Below, piece by piece: positions 11,531-25,700 of a DNA stretch of 64,000 bases; position 1 is the first letter of the stretch, and every line of letters starts with the position of its first letter. Below the pieces are notes generated by a model, which was given only the letters and a program-made list of their open reading frames with translations, was not told the DNA's origin and did no database searches. Origin of the DNA: Progne subis subis (lineage: Eukaryota > Chordata > Aves > Passeriformes > Hirundinidae); the NCBI GenBank assembly GCA_022316685.1, contig JAKJHU010000033.1:1354321-1418320 (forward strand). The letters are read 5' to 3'. A program made the translations under genes and the position numbers.

Positions 11531-14500
11531 GTAAGGCAGGGACAGGGATTAGTTAATTCTTCTTCCTTTGACTCACTGAAAGAAGTGAGTGAATGGTAAC
11601 CTTCAGTAAAGTGTAAATTCAGAAGTGTCATTGAAAAGGTTGCTACCACAAGTGACAGAAGTAGATTTCTAGTTTTACAGACAATTATTTTTCCTTAGTT
11701 TTTAATCCCTTTGTGTTGGAACAGGGAGCCAAAGGGAGTGATGGTGGGGCTAGGTAGGGCAGCCTTTGCAGGCAAGGAGATGGGAGTGTTGCAACCTTTG
11801 AGTTGTTAACCTTTTGAGGTGGCATGGGGTAGATGTCTCATTACCCTCGCCTCTACACAGGCACGTTTTATCTGTGACATACCAGGCAAATTGCCTTTTG
11901 CCTCAGAGATGGTGCAGGGCTGTTAAACCTGTTTGGCTTCGAGGCAGTCATTCTGTGGATTCTCTTTATCTGCCCCTCTGAGGGTCAGGAGGCCTGCAGA
12001 GGCCATTCTCCTCTTCCAGGTCTGATATCTGCCCTGCAGGACCAGCACTTAAGGCAAAAGTTCCTGTGTTGGATGAGAGCTTTTTTAGTAAGTGCTTTCA
12101 AAAATAGAAGTAGATGGTCCCTCCAGGGTCAGGTGAGGGAGCTGCAGTGCTTGAGGGAGATCTGCAGCTTTAGTTAGACAAACCACAGGCAACTTTGCCC
12201 AAGTACAATGTTTGAAGATCTAACTAGAGAAATTGAACGTTAAACTAGGTTTGCAGTTTGATCTTTAATTTGATGCTAAATTCTGGTAGCCAGTTGTCAT
12301 CTGTTTTTTATTTCCCTATCAGAATAAGCTGTATTTAACATAAATTACTAACTGCATAAGTGTCAGTCAAAATGTTAACTTCAGCATGAAGAAACAACTG
12401 ATCTGCATCATGATCACTGCCAAAATGCATCTGTGGGTACATGTTTCTTGGTATGTCACATGTCTGTAGCAGGTGGCAATAATACTGAACAAAGCTGTGA
12501 GCATTTCTGTTTGCTTTTTCAGCTATTGCAAACTCCTGTGAGATTGCTAAGACAAGCTGGTATATAGGGGTGGTTGAGGAGAATCCAGAAGCCCTGGGAA
12601 GAGAGAGAAAGTAAAAAACCCTGCAATCGTTCATTGCATGGGAGAAGTTTCAAGCATAGAATACAGAAAATGAAAACTATCCTAAAAAGAAGAGTAAAAC
12701 CTACTGATGAGAGTTGTCATTAAAGTGTCTGACTTCCCTCTGCTGCACTTGTCACAGCTAATACATTCCTGCCTTGCTGTTTGTGCTCACCTGTGTTTTT
12801 GGCACGTCTCTGTGATCCACTTAATTTTACCAAAACAGGTGCCACATAGATACAAGCAAAAAAGCTTTTTTCTTACTGTTCTACCAAAGGATATGACTCA
12901 TTGCTGAAGGGATGGTTCATTTAACAGAGCAACTAAACTGAAAGTATGGAAAATTCAGGCTTTCCGCTGATAACTCTTCCTTTTGGATATTTTCTGTGGT
13001 ATGGACACAACTTTTGACTGTGGGCATTGGTCTATTAGGAATCGATTTGTGCTAAGTTTAATGTATGTGAATCTCATAATACAGGTGACTGCTTGTTAGT
13101 AGAAGTTGAGTTAGATTTCAACCTGTAGTGGGTTATTGACTTGATCTTTTAATCTGTCAGCTCATTCTTCACTCCTCTTCTCTGTTTGGATGTTGTAGTT
13201 TTGAGATGTTTTTGGAAAGAGTACTGGGAAAACTTGCAAACATTTTTCAAACAAAAGATGGTTTGTCTTCATGGCTGGGAGGGTTCATTTGGACACTTGC
13301 TCTGAATTTTTTTTTTGTTTGGAAAACTGAATTTCTTAGAAGTTAGATGGCCTTGGCTTTCTTTGTTCTTTCCTCTGTCTCAGACATCTGTATCTGCTCT
13401 CTCACCGAGCTCTTTATCTTACTTGGCTTTTCTGTGGATGCCTGGAGGCCTTGGCTCACATTCTCAAGAGTGTCCACTGGTTCAAGAAGCCATTGCTGCT
13501 ATCAAATTACCTTGACAGCTGTTGTCCCATTTCATATTTGCCATCCCCTCCCCCTGGCTCCCTTGTGATTTTTGGCAGAAGCTGTGGCTATTGAGCAATA
13601 AAACTTGGATCTGAGAATCATGTTGCTGGTGGGAAAATGAGATGAGAGCATACTCGTTAATGCCTTGCAACTTGACTTCTTGCTGATGTATAATCAGTAG
13701 CATCTTTATTTGAAAACAAAACCTACCACTAGCTACTCTGTTTGTGGATTGAGTGGATGGTTCATTTACTGCTCATCTGGAGTTGAGCCATAGGTGCTGG
13801 TCTCTTAAAATAGCACACTCTATACCATGATGTTTACGACCAGGCAAGCTCTCGATTTGGAGCCCTTGACAAGTGCCTATGCCTAATGACTGCAGAGCTT
13901 GGATGTTGTGTTAATGAAAGTAATCAATAAAGGCACATCCTCTTCATCTTAGTTTTAGTGATGATTCTGCCTGTGTGTAACCTGGAAGAGAGCTCCCGTG
14001 GTGCTATTTAGTACATATTAGAGATGACCCTATATGGTCTTGCTTGGATTTGAATTAATAAAATATAGACAGAACATTTGTGGGCTCTCCTCTTGTGTGT
14101 GTTTGGGGATTTAATTGCCATTTTTAAAAATGCAACACAAAACACTTTTGACAAGTGACAGAAATGGCGATGATCTTGGGGCCAGCCATCATATGAGAGT
14201 TGCCATCTCTGTAAACCTCTCCTTTCAAGATGTTTTGTGTTTCATTTGTCAGTTGTTGGAAAAGTTGGCCGATGCATGGCATGCTTTAATCTCTACCTGA
14301 TCATTCCTCTTGTCCCTGTTGGAACATGTCAGCAACTAAATTTTGTGTAACATACTGGCAAAATTAGGAAGGAAGGAAGGAGCAGATCTTAATTGGAAAG
14401 ATGACTGTCAGAAAACAATTAATGTATCCGTAACACTCAGTTGAAAGGAACGCATATAGGAAAAACATATGAAAAATTCTTTTGCTTGCAAAAGTGTTTG

Positions 14501-17500
14501 ATTTACTTGCTGATAACATCAGTGTGAAATGTAGAGCTTGTAAAAGGCTGGATCAGACCAGCCTTAGTGCTTGTCTTACAGCTCCTAAATTGCTGTGCCA
14601 AAGTAGGAAGACTCAACTCCTACTGAAACATGTGCTGCCCTGTTTGGTTCATGTCTGGGGAGAGGCGTACTTTAAACAGCTGGTGGATGGCTCTGCTGTG
14701 TTTGAGTGAAATCATGCGTTTGCAGTGGCAGTAGATTCGAGGGGTGGGGCCTTGGTGTTCCATCATGGTCAGAGCTGGTAGATTGTGGCACATGATACGG
14801 TCTCAGCATTTTGCGTGCTGTGGAGTCCTCTTGGACCTGAAGAATGGCTGGGGTTGTAGTGGGTTCAATTGTGAAGCCGGGGGCAAAGCTCAGAAGGCAA
14901 GGGGTTGAAGAAGATATCCTCTGAGTCTGGAAGCTCACAAGTACATCAACACCCCCTGGAAAAGGAACAGAAGTAAAATATAGAGAATGGATTACATCTA
15001 GATGAAAAAAGCATGAAGCTGTAATGTTTGAGTTGCAGGGTGGGATGCATGGGTTTTCTGTTGACATGTGGGGAAATAACATTTTACTGACTATCCTTCC
15101 CCCCCCCGAGCGAAAACAAACACTCATAACGCCTCAGTTTGGTGCAAAACTTGATTTAAGCAGGGTTGTTTTTGTTTAGGTTTTTTGGCCTTTTCTTTTC
15201 TTTTTAAGGAAAACGGTGGCAATTTATCCTCCCTTCCCCACATTCCTTGCTATCCTGGCATTTAGCATAGGTTTAAACAAGGTGCTCCTTGGCCTGATCT
15301 CCCCATGGAGATTTCAGAAAGCGCTGGAAGGCTTGAGCTTCCTGCGATCCCTGGCATGTCTTCCGTTACGCAGCTACGGTTATTGTAGCAGTAGGGGACT
15401 TGTTAGTTTTCCAAGTGCAGTTCCCAGCCAACGTGTCCGCTCTGCGGTGTAGACTCATGCATGTTCAGTGTTAAAATAGTTCTATAGCTTTCAGGCATCT
15501 TGCATTTCAAATATGGGTGGAGAAGCAAGTGTTGGCCTTTAAGGCAGGGGTTTCAAAGCTTTCTGATATCAAAGGCCATGTTGACAACTTGGCAAGCGCT
15601 TGTGGGCCCAAGTATTAGATCTTTATGATAGGAGCTGACTTGCTGCAGGCATTGGGAAGGTTGTTTTGCATTGTTTAAATGTATTGTCAGTTGTGTTATG
15701 TCCTTTCTCTGCAGTGTGGCTGCTGCAATGTCTCCTCCTTTTGTGCTAGTCTCTGTTCCCTTGCCCAGCAGCCGGGGAAGGGGTTAATTTGCTGTTACAG
15801 TTCACTCCAGCTTGTCTCTTGCTGTCCAGTGTCTTCTCCCTAAAATTGCTCCTGTGGGGAATACCATTTCGGGAGCCCTCAGCTGTGGCAGCTCAGCGGT
15901 GGCTGGGGAGGGTGAAAGGAAGTGTTTGGGGAAAGCATTCAGCTTGGCTGGCAGCTTACAGGGTGAGAGGATGCATCTCAGCTGTGAGCCCTTTGCAGCC
16001 TCTCCTGGGTGTGGGAAGCAGGTAGGATCCTGCAAACTTAGGAAAGCAGCTGGTTCTGGCAGGGCAGAGCTTGTCTATCCTGGTCAAGGTCTCAGAGGTC
16101 TTACCAGGTTACTTGCTGCTTGTTGACTGTTTGAAATACCAGCATGTGTCGCTTCCGCTCTGCTCTTGTGCTTTCCAGCCTCGCTGAACTGCAGCTCTGC
16201 CTCCTTGCGTTGGGTGCATTAGCTGCCTTGGTTTGCTGCAGGATTTGAGCATCTTTAGCTGCTAGACAAACACTCTACCGGTGCTTATTGCACTATGCTT
16301 GCAACTATAATTATGAAGCTTAATTTTCACTTCCTATATGAGGCTGAGTGAAGTGCAGAGGACAGTGCAACAGCACAGTGCAGAAAGATAAATGCAGTAC
16401 CTGGAGACAAACCAAAACTTTTCTTACCTCAGCTCTGTTGCAGCCGGTGTAGCTTTGAGGTGTGGAGTGCAACCAGGTTAGTTGTTTGAATCCTTGTGTG
16501 GCTCGTGGATAGAGCCTGTGTCCCACACTGAGCTCTGGCTGCATGGCTGGCAGGAAGGCGCAAAGCCGGCACGGATGTTTCAGCTTTTAAATGCGGTCAC
16601 AGGTTTTGGTCTGAGGTGGAAAGGTGCTTTCAGAGCTACATTGTTTTGCATGAAAGGGTAAACAACAAATCTGTAGCAGTGTGGAGGAGAAGCCAGTTTT
16701 CCTAACTCCTGGTCATGTGCTTTCACCACAAAGACCCCGTTTCTTCTTTTACTTAACTGAAGAATTCCATTAGATCAAAAGCTAGTTAAGGAAAATAGAG
16801 CCCCATGTGGTCCTGTGTGGTTACTTAGGCAAGTGCTATTTTTAGGAATCCCAGTTGAGTAAGACCTGGCTCTTACTGCTGTTAAAATCCATGGAAGTAA
16901 AATTAAAACTTCTACCTTCATCTCAGCTGCATGTAGGCCACTAGGCCCCAGCCATCCGGGGTTTTTTTCCCTCTCACTTGTGTCTCCCCCAGCACATTCC
17001 CTGCCTCGCCGGGATTTTTGCCTTTCCAAGGGAGAATTAATCAGTTCTTTTGGCGTGGGAGATTTGGAATAAGGCAGGTAGGAAGTAATGGATAGTTCCC
17101 AAGATGTTCCACTTGTTAATGAGCACTTGCCCTCCAGTCCAAGGATTCAGCCTAACTCTGTTCAATTTCTCCTCAGTTCAGCTTTTGTGTCCCAGTTTCA
17201 CTGATCTGCAGATGCTTCTCGCCCTTACCAAGAGCAGAGAGCCCAGACTCTCAAAATGTGACTTGTTTGCAGTTCTTTCTTTGTGGTGCTGCTGAAAAAT
17301 ACTTTTTGCTCGCAAAGTTTCGTACACAGACCTGATAGAGTCCTGATAACATTTGGGATGGTGGGCATTGGTAGAAGTAATACAGTTTGTTCTTGAATAA
17401 AAACATAAGAATACAGTTTCTCTCTGGGAAACAGTTGCCTGATGGTGACCAGATACCTCTCTATGACTTCATGCCCCAGCTTGCAACATGCAGAGGTTTC

Positions 17501-19621
17501 ATTGGTTATTTTTGTGAGTGTTTTTCTGGGCAGAAAAGTAGCAGAGAGGTAAGGTGGAAAGAGAATCTGAGCGCTGAGGAAGCTTTGAGTGCGTGGCACC
17601 AGGGGAAGCTTGCTGAGTCTTTTTGAGCTGGTTGAAAACTGCAACCAGTATTCTATTTGATTAATGCTATTTGCACAAATTACTTCTCCATAATTTCTTT
17701 TATTTAAAAAAAACTTTAGGAAAACACTGTATCACAATTTTAAGGCCCTTTTTAAGAGCCTGGAGATTTAGCTAAAAGACTTGATTCAGAAGAGAGAGTG
17801 AAAGGTGTTTTGAGTTTGAGAAGACCCTGTGTTGGCTGATAATTTTCTCCAGGTTGCATTATATCTGGAGAACTCTTTCTTTAAACACAACAGCAAGAGC
17901 AACAAAAAAGCTTCTGAAGTCTTGTGTCAGAGCTAAATTCACTGCATTACTGGCCTGTATGGAGAAGACACAGCAATAGTTTGTGAAAAATCAGTGTTCC
18001 TTCTAAATGCTGAGCACTTAACTGCTGACCTTTTAAGCTTGGTTGACATGAACTGCTTGCTAATGTTTCATGTCAGGATGGGAAATTAGTCAGGGCTGAT
18101 ATTTGTCTGTGTTGGTATAGATGCAGTTAGATGGGCAATGTTTTCATAATGCTTCAGTTTTCTCCATTTAGAAACCTGGATTGAATTTGGCCAGCAAAAG
18201 ATGAATTTACTGATACAAATTGCATGTTCCCTTGGGAGCCCCAGGTGCATGTGTACAGAAGGCACAGGTGATTTGAACTGAAGGAATGCCCAAAAACAGC
18301 ACCAGGAAACTATTAGTCTCGCGTTGTGGATCAAAACATCTTTGATTGTGCTTAGAGCGTGGCATGTACAGAACTACACTGCTGTGTCCTGAGTAGTATG
18401 GATGTGACTGTGTCAATAGATAAGGCTCAGGGATATTTAGCAGATATATAAAGATCTGTTGGCTAAATTACTCCTTTTCCACGTGTGTCATCAGCTCTTT
18501 TCTATAGCTGTGATGGTTAATCACTTCCATAGGAGAAGCGGTCTTCAGATCACAACGTGAAATCCTTACATGCAGAAGAGTGGTTCTTATGACTGTTGGG
18601 GACTGTACTTGTGACCCCCTTTTATGCTGGGAGCCTCAAGTCTGTTCCAGGACACTGGCTTCCAGCTGTTTGCTTCATGTCCTGTAATGCTTATTATCAT
18701 ATTCTCATCTGTAAAACTGTTCTACCTAAACTCAGCTTTTTGCTGAGTATTTGTTCACAGAACTCTCAAGAGGAGGATGTGGCTAACTGTTCCTCAGGGC
18801 TAGAGTTGTTTTCTGTCTGGACATTTTGGGGGCTTTATGGCTTCCCATCAAAGAATGGAAACACAAGTAAATAATCCTCAGTTCTTCGAAAAATGTGGAA
18901 TAGATAACACTTAACTGCCCTTCACATGGACTAGGGGATCAGAAGCAGCATCAGTATGTGAACTGCTGCAAAGCTGTTCAAAGCTATAGGACTGTGAGCC
19001 AGGAATTTTCATCATAAAATATTGATCACTTTCCTTGCGGAAAAGGAATTTGAGGTAATGCGTTGTTACTGCAGAGCCTCCTTGCTGCAGCTTAGCTAAA
19101 GAACAGACCACTGCCACACCACAGAATGGAATTAAAGGATGTGACGTCCTACGGTGATAGCCACTGAACTGAGTGGCAAGATGTGACATCGAGTAAAGTG
19201 AACACGCATAACATTTCTCACTTTTGTCCTTGCAGTTGGAGATGAAAACATGTTCTGATGTTTTCAGTCTGTCAAACAAACTAGTTTGGTAAATGTGCCT
19301 CTACCCCTGCCCCCAGCCTTCTACTTTCTGGGTGACACTGCCATGGATGACCTTGCTGGCTAGCCCGCAAGTCAGTTTTGTTGTGTGTTTTGTTTCCCTA
19401 ATAGTGTTTTCCAGTGATTTGAAGTTTTTTTCTTAATTATTCTTTGATATCCAAATCCTGTGTTTTGTGTGTTGACATTGAGTGTGTTTTCACCTGAAAA
19501 TCCTGTTGGGAAATGGAATGAGCTGGTTGTGCCTTGTAGGGTGTCTTTACTTCTAAAAAAAGTTCTATTTTAAGGACTTGTCTCTTGTAAGAGGCAAGTG
19601 AGAACTGCATTTTCAGAGCAG
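11531..19621. other. Unique noncoding sequence, no gene recognised
   Basis: This part contains the window's longest reading frame (14,672-15,127, minus, 151 codons). It is rich in Ser, Thr and Pro with no motif, and I judge it chance. The 15.2-16.6 kb stretch is somewhat richer in GC and CpG. It includes a 60-nt plus segment at 15,960-16,019 ending at CAG gtagga, open in phase 0, besides the minus candidate exon at 16,438-16,544. A 9-C run lies near 15,099-15,107. Confidence 0.55.
16438..16544 (-). other. Candidate minus-strand first coding exon
   Basis: On the minus strand an ATG in acceptable context (gccagcc before ATG) opens a frame that begins MQPELSVGHRLYPRATQGF. It ends at a strong donor (GAG then gtaaga) at 16,437. 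The sequence just upstream of the ATG is comparatively CpG-rich (gtgccggctttgcgcc). I saw no TATA box and no partner exon on this strand nearby. The protein is not recognised. Confidence 0.12.
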
Positions 19622-19663
19622 TTAAATCCCAATGGTGTTTTTAAATCCCAATGGTGTTTTTAA
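19622..19663. repeat. Perfect tandem duplication, 19-bp period
   Basis: The unit taaatcccaatggtgtttt occurs twice back to back at 19,623-19,641 and 19,642-19,660 without a mismatch, and the match extends a few bases further. It sits 36 bp before a long T-rich tract, so slippage near a homopolymer is a likely cause. Perfect identity suggests a recent event. Confidence 0.95.
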
Positions 19664-19698
19664 TTGTTTTCTTTTGACAGAAGTTTGTTTTGGTTGGG

Positions 19699-19742
19699 TT
19701 TTTTCTTTTTTTTTTTTTCTTTTTTTCTTTTTTTTTTTTTTT
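19699..19742. repeat. Long polypyrimidine tract
   Basis: There are about 44 bp of T with isolated C, ending ttaag. It could act as a polypyrimidine tract for the AG that follows, and a gtgagt donor lies near 19,873. All three frames between those sites contain stops, so any exon here would be noncoding. A lysine-rich minus-strand frame across it is only a translation of the tract. Confidence 0.95.
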
Positions 19743-22700
19743 AAGAAACAGATGTGGAGTATTACCATGTTGTGTTTTGGAGCATTCAAAGCAGAATGAA
19801 TGCAAAAGGTGACTGAATACAGATGTGTGGGAGCAGTGGTGTTCATTCTGCGTCGTATTTGACTCCAGCCAAGGTGAGTGGAGAGGGTTAGTCCCCAAAA
19901 AGTTGCCTTTAAATGGTTGATAGCTTGGCTAATCTTACTTTGCTGATTGTCCTGTGTTTCCCTGCTACAGGAAGGGAGTGACTGTGTTGCTTCTGAGAGT
20001 TTCAGGGGTGTGAGAAGGTGTGCAGAAAAAGGGCTCTGCAAGAAGCTGGCAAAGAGCAGTTCAGCAGCAGAGGTTTAGCTCTTGCACAGCTACCTATTGG
20101 GTAAAGCACCTGCAGGTCTTATTCCCCAGCAGAGGAAATAGTGAATATTAAGCAGAGAGGATTGTGTTGAGGATTACAATATTGAAAAAAATCACTTTGC
20201 TGTGCTGTGTGCAGGGAGAGCTGACTCACGCCAACCTGTGTTACAGCCTGCTTTGGGTAGAGCAGTTGGAAAACTGTGTCACTTCAGCCCAAGAGAACTG
20301 TAAGAACAGAAGTGTGGTAATATATTAAAATTACATCAGAGGCTCTGGGAGATTTTAATGAGATCAGCCCCATATTTATTTTCATGGTTAGGAACAGAAA
20401 TAACTGAATCATGTCGCAGAAATATTCTGGAATGAGGAGATGTAACTGCTAAGACTGTCTCTAAGCTGGTCAAAGGATTTGTTAACTCCAGGCAGGCTGC
20501 TTCACTTTAGGGTAGTGAGAACTTGAAGACAGAGGATTTAGGCAGAGCAGAGACTTGGTGAAGGTCCCAAAATGTGAAAATCAGGTGAGCGTGGCAGAGT
20601 GCTCTTTGCATCACCAGCAGGGCTATACCCTCTCTTTACCATTATGTCTTTCTATTAGTCTGGACTTGCAGGATGGATGAATCCAGTGGCTGGAGCTAAT
20701 TCTGGGGGTGGTTGGGCACCAGCTCCCCGTGCCAGGCTGCTGCAGTGGTAGTTCACCCCAGCTCACCTCAGCAGGATTCCACTGCTCCCAGGGCAGCTCT
20801 CTGCTCGGGTTTTCCTTTGCAGATAACCAGAGGTGCTGCAGTGGAGTAGCACTGCCAGTTGTTTCAAGGCTTATATTTTCGAGAATGCTTCATATTGCAG
20901 GGGAATTGGTGCTTTTGTTATAGCCCCCAGAGGGTGTCAGGGACCACTGCCAGCTTACCATCTTCTCCTGTCTTCCTTCCCCCACTTTAACTCTTGGCAA
21001 AGCTCTGGGCCCTTTGGTTACTCATGTGCCTATGGCGTGTTCATGGTGCTGCAGGACATCTGTTGCTGAGCTGAGGGTGTAGAGTTTTGTGTGCATTTGT
21101 CAGCAAACCTTTCCTAATGGCTGGGTTTGAGAAGGTTTCTGCACATTCCCTTGCTTTTCTCTGCTTGCCTGGGGCCGTGTATGCCACTGCTAGTGCTGCA
21201 TGCACTGTGTATTTGAGCAAGTAGGAACCTAAATGTTTTCTCCAGGCTTTGCTGGAAGGAGAGAGATTTCTTTTTAATGGAATGCTGGGGTTTTTTTAAT
21301 TCACTTTGCCTAAAATGAAGGGAAATGTTACTCTGCTGGTCTGAGGTTTGTTGGAATCAGGGCTGCTGCTGTGTGTGGCTGTGATAGAGATGAACATACC
21401 TGCTCTGGCACTCGGCTCCAGCTGTAAGGTTGCTCTGCAGCTCGTGGGAATTATCTTTGTACAGCATTTCAGCAGCAGCAAAGGCATTAGGCACTGGAGC
21501 TCGGTGCCTTGTTGTTTTGGGGAAATACATCAGCTCCCATTGGACTGGATGGTGGATGTGTCCCAGGAAAGAGCAGGGAAGCCACAGACTGAATCAGCAA
21601 CGAATGCATTTGGCCATACGTTTGCACCTCCCAAATTAGTGTTAAGACACTGGTGGCTTGCAGAGATGTAGATCTTAGGCTGGAGCAGTCTAATCTTCCC
21701 ATTTTTAAGCCAGGCAAGAGTATGAGAAATAGAGACCTTGTAAAGTGGAAACAGCTTCTGTTTTCCAGGTGACTAAACTAGGAAGCCTTTAGGAAGATTA
21801 CTTCTTAGGAAGAACTTTTAAGGTCCTATTTGAAGGAAAAAAAAAAAAGTTCAGTTCTTTCTCTAGCATCATATTATTGCCATTCCACTGATATTAGAGT
21901 TGAGCCTCCATGGTACCTGAGAAACTGTATCAGTAGCTAACAATATTCTCAGAAGATTTTCTTGGTATTCCTTCCTCAGTCTGAAATGCTCTTCCTCTTG
22001 CCTTCAGCCACATAACATCTGCCATACAAACATTGTCTTTTCTCCAGAGTGAATTGTATTCTGAAACTCAGCAAAGGCACATGAGAGCTCTGTGTAGTGA
22101 AAAGTCCTTTTATAAATAAATAGGGAAGTTGCATTTAAACAGTCCTTTAGAACTTTGGTTTTTTAGTTGTCAGGAAGATGCATGTAATTTAATGTAGCAG
22201 GGCAGAGGTCAACATAGCCTTTCAACAAGTAGGTAGCCAAAGAGAATGCAAAAATATGTCTTTAGCCTTGGTTATGTCAGTGGAAAAAGTCTAAATTTTT
22301 TTTTTTTTTTTTTTTAATTTTCTCTCCTTTTTGGGCAGATATCACTTCAGATAGGTGAATTCTAAAAGGAAAGCAAAGAAATTCTGTCTCTGAAGTAACT
22401 GCTCATGGCATCATGCTTCTATTCCTTCAAAAGGCAAATTGCTTAGAAAACTAAGTCAACCAAGTATTAAAAATCAGTATTATCCTATGATGCTTCATAG
22501 TGTAATCTTCATTGTCTGCATCCACCATAAACTTATGGTTCGGTCACTTTTAAGGTCTCAGTGGACTTAATCTTGTGTGTCTGATAGTGGTACTTTCCTT
22601 TCTTTGTGCATATGGCATGTTAGGAAGGATTGAGACAATTCTCTGATCTTTCTTATCCCAGATGTGATACCTGATGTTGGTCCTGCTATGCTTTGTAATG

Positions 22701-25700
22701 GCTAACATTATACACTGAATTATACCTTACTGAACTCTGTATTGCCCAGGGGAGGGCTTGTGATACCTGTCTGCTGCCTATGGTGAAGCATTTAGGTCAG
22801 TGCAAAAAGAATAAATGACATACACTCTGCCAGAGAATGAGTACATATGGAGAGAGAGGAAGGAAGCTTTTTGAAATGTGACTTGGCTCCAAGTGCTACA
22901 AATCTTTAGGTACCCATTTCCTGTAGACTTTGAAGGGAGCAGTGCATCCTGAAGTGGGTTTGATGCTAAGATGTTTTTGTGGAGCAGTGTTAGCCAAGGT
23001 CCTGGTCTTGTACATAGCCACAGAAGAGAATTCCCTCTGAGGACTGGATTATCTTTCCTTTGCTTTCTTCAGATGCAGACACTGTTAGACATTGTAGTCT
23101 GATCCTGAAACGTTACTTTAGTCTGCCTTATGTCCGAGAGGAGATGCTTTTCAATTTCAAAAATGCTTTAATTGCCTTCCATATTGTTGTCATTTGGCTT
23201 AAATTGAACATTTAAACATATGACTGCCAAAGACTGAGTCTCCGGGCTCTTCAAAGTACAGCATGTAGGTTTTCTTCATGCTGAAAATGCTGTTACACTT
23301 TGATAGAGCATAATAAAATGTGACTGCCTGAGATGAGCAGTTGCTTCATTGTGCATGACAGAGCAAATCAATTTTCCTCCCATTGCTTTTCCTCTTGGGA
23401 GATAACATGCCAAAATAGTCAGTACCCTGTACTATGAATGTTCAAGGATAGACAAATTGTTCACTGAAGTTAGTGGGTTTTTTCCTTTCTATTCTTTTTT
23501 TTCTTCTCTTTTCCAGTAATGGCTTAAATAATTTTGCCTTTGGAAGTCTTAGCATAGGATTTCAGTTATCATAAACATGTGCTGTGGATTTATTCCTTCA
23601 CTAAAAGATTTTTATTGGCTTTTTTCTCCTGTCAAGTCAAATGTTTTCTTGAGTTTGGGTATCTAGCAGTAAGTGTGGCTGCTGTAAAAGGCTTAAGGTT
23701 GTTGTGGAGAAGGTTTGGCACAGCTATGTATATTTTATGGATAAAGAATATCTTCTGGAAGACACATGTCTTTCTAACTTTACAGGATTATACCTGTGAT
23801 ATGGATTATTAAAAGTTGTGGTGAACTGGCAAACATAATGTTCCTCAAGGAGAGAGAAATGAGATGCAAATCATTTCAATCTATCAAATTTTGCACTGTA
23901 GAAAGAGCAATACAATCTAACATGAGTCACTGTGAGCTGTAAACAGAGGTAATTTGAATGTGGAAACTATCAGTGCACGATGAAGAAACCAGGATATGTA
24001 CTGGGCTTTGTGGATGTGCAGGCTATGCAGAGCAACGTTTGTATAAGTGATGCTGTTTGGTTTTCTGTGTAGTCCAGCATACCAGGGAAGGTAGCAGGTT
24101 TTCAGGAAGGGTTGAGTGCCTGGTACTTGGAAGACTGGCTCTCTGTGAGGGGTTGGTTTGAACTGACATAGCGCCTGAAAAATATGAGCCATAATATGAG
24201 AAGGGATGCTCTTGAAATTGGCAGTGGTACAGCTACCTGCCTGTGTAACTCTGGTTGGCTGGGGTTTTGGGTGTTGTTTTTATTTTGTTTCGGGTTTTTG
24301 TTGTTTTTTTTTTTCTTTCCTTCCTAAAATATCCCTGCTTCTGCTATTGAAAAAGGATGAAATAATAAATCTTCCTCAAAAACAACTTCTTGCTTTTCCT
24401 GTGTTAGACAACAGTTTGACTGCAGCACAAAGTTAGGGAAATTTCCTGAAATTCTCAGGAAAAAAAAAAAAAGGCATGATCAAGAATATTATTGAATAAA
24501 TCTTTGAGTTATGAGAAGGTAGAACCTAAAATCTGACAGTTTGAGTAACTGTCACATAGCTAGTCATAAAAGCTCCTATTTAGCAGGAACTTTTCTAGAT
24601 GGCTGAAATACCACCGTTTATGCCTGCAGATATCAGATTTGTAACTATGAAGTTAGAACTAGGTGTGTCACAGATGTTGGTATCTTAAAGTAACACATTC
24701 AAGGCTTTGTCTTGGATTCCTCTGCAAGACATTTTGCACGGCTGAAAGTGAAAATGCTGCATAGGAGAAGATGGACAAAGGGATTTCTTTTGATGTATCG
24801 ATCACTCTGGGTTTTGATGTGTGTTTGTAGCAGATCTGCAGCTCAAGGCAGAGCTCCTAGTGAGCTGCAAGCACAAAAGAGGCTGATGGTTAAGATACAT
24901 TTAATCTGTGCTGATTCTCTGGGCCTGGTAGGCTACAGGATGCTGTTGGCTCTCTGATGAAGCTGAATTTCAAAGAAATCTCAGAGGTTCTGTGAAGTGT
25001 TTAGCCTGAATGATGCATGTTTAACAAAGAAATTAAAACCAACTGGACTTCAAGGACTAGAATCTGGTGTGTTACAATGATGCTGTCTATTGTGGTATTA
25101 TTAGATCTGTTGAAAAGGGGCAAAGTGAATCATGCAGGAGGTGAAGTGTCGTAGTAAAAATATGTCTCTTGAACACTCTCTTGTTGGTTTTTCCATAGTT
25201 GACTTGCTAAATGCGTTAAATGACAGCATTTCGGTCACACTGTTTTTCCTAGATTAGGTAAGGGGTAGAGGCATCATTTGGTTTTCTTGGTGTATCAGGT
25301 TTCATACAGACTCTTTTTAGATGAAAATGAAAATATGCCTAAACATGAGATGGAAAGATACTACAGAATGTGACATCTTTTTAGTGATGCCTTTGTGGTC
25401 AAAATGGCAACAGCCAGCGGTGCAGCAAAGGACAATCTCTGCTACCTCCATAAAACTGAAAATCTGAGACATCAGTCAAGTGACTTAGCTCAACATAAAG
25501 CTTACTTTAAGAACTTCCACCTTCCCAGGTATTCCCAGGTGTCTGTTTTGAGACATCTGAAACCAGCAAAACTGCTGGAATGGGCTATGGACTGGTCAGT
25601 CCAAAGTGAAGGCAATGTGTGCATGTGTACTGTCCAGTCAGGCTGATGATGTCCTGGTCACCCTTTGTGATGCTTGGTCCTTGTAACCCACTTGGAAGAT

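Noticed and set aside
14672..15127. Longest reading frame in the window, 151 codons on the minus strand
   Set aside because: It is Ser/Thr/Pro-rich with no recognisable motif, no splice context and no codon pattern distinct from its surroundings. One frame of this length is expected by chance in 64 kb.
19746..19872. Putative exon between the long pyrimidine tract and a gtgagt donor
   Set aside because: All three frames contain stops. It could only be noncoding, and nothing else supports it.
19622..20041. Lysine-rich minus-strand frames of 85-139 codons
   Set aside because: The lysine block is the translation of the polypyrimidine tract at 19,699-19,742, and the rest resembles nothing.
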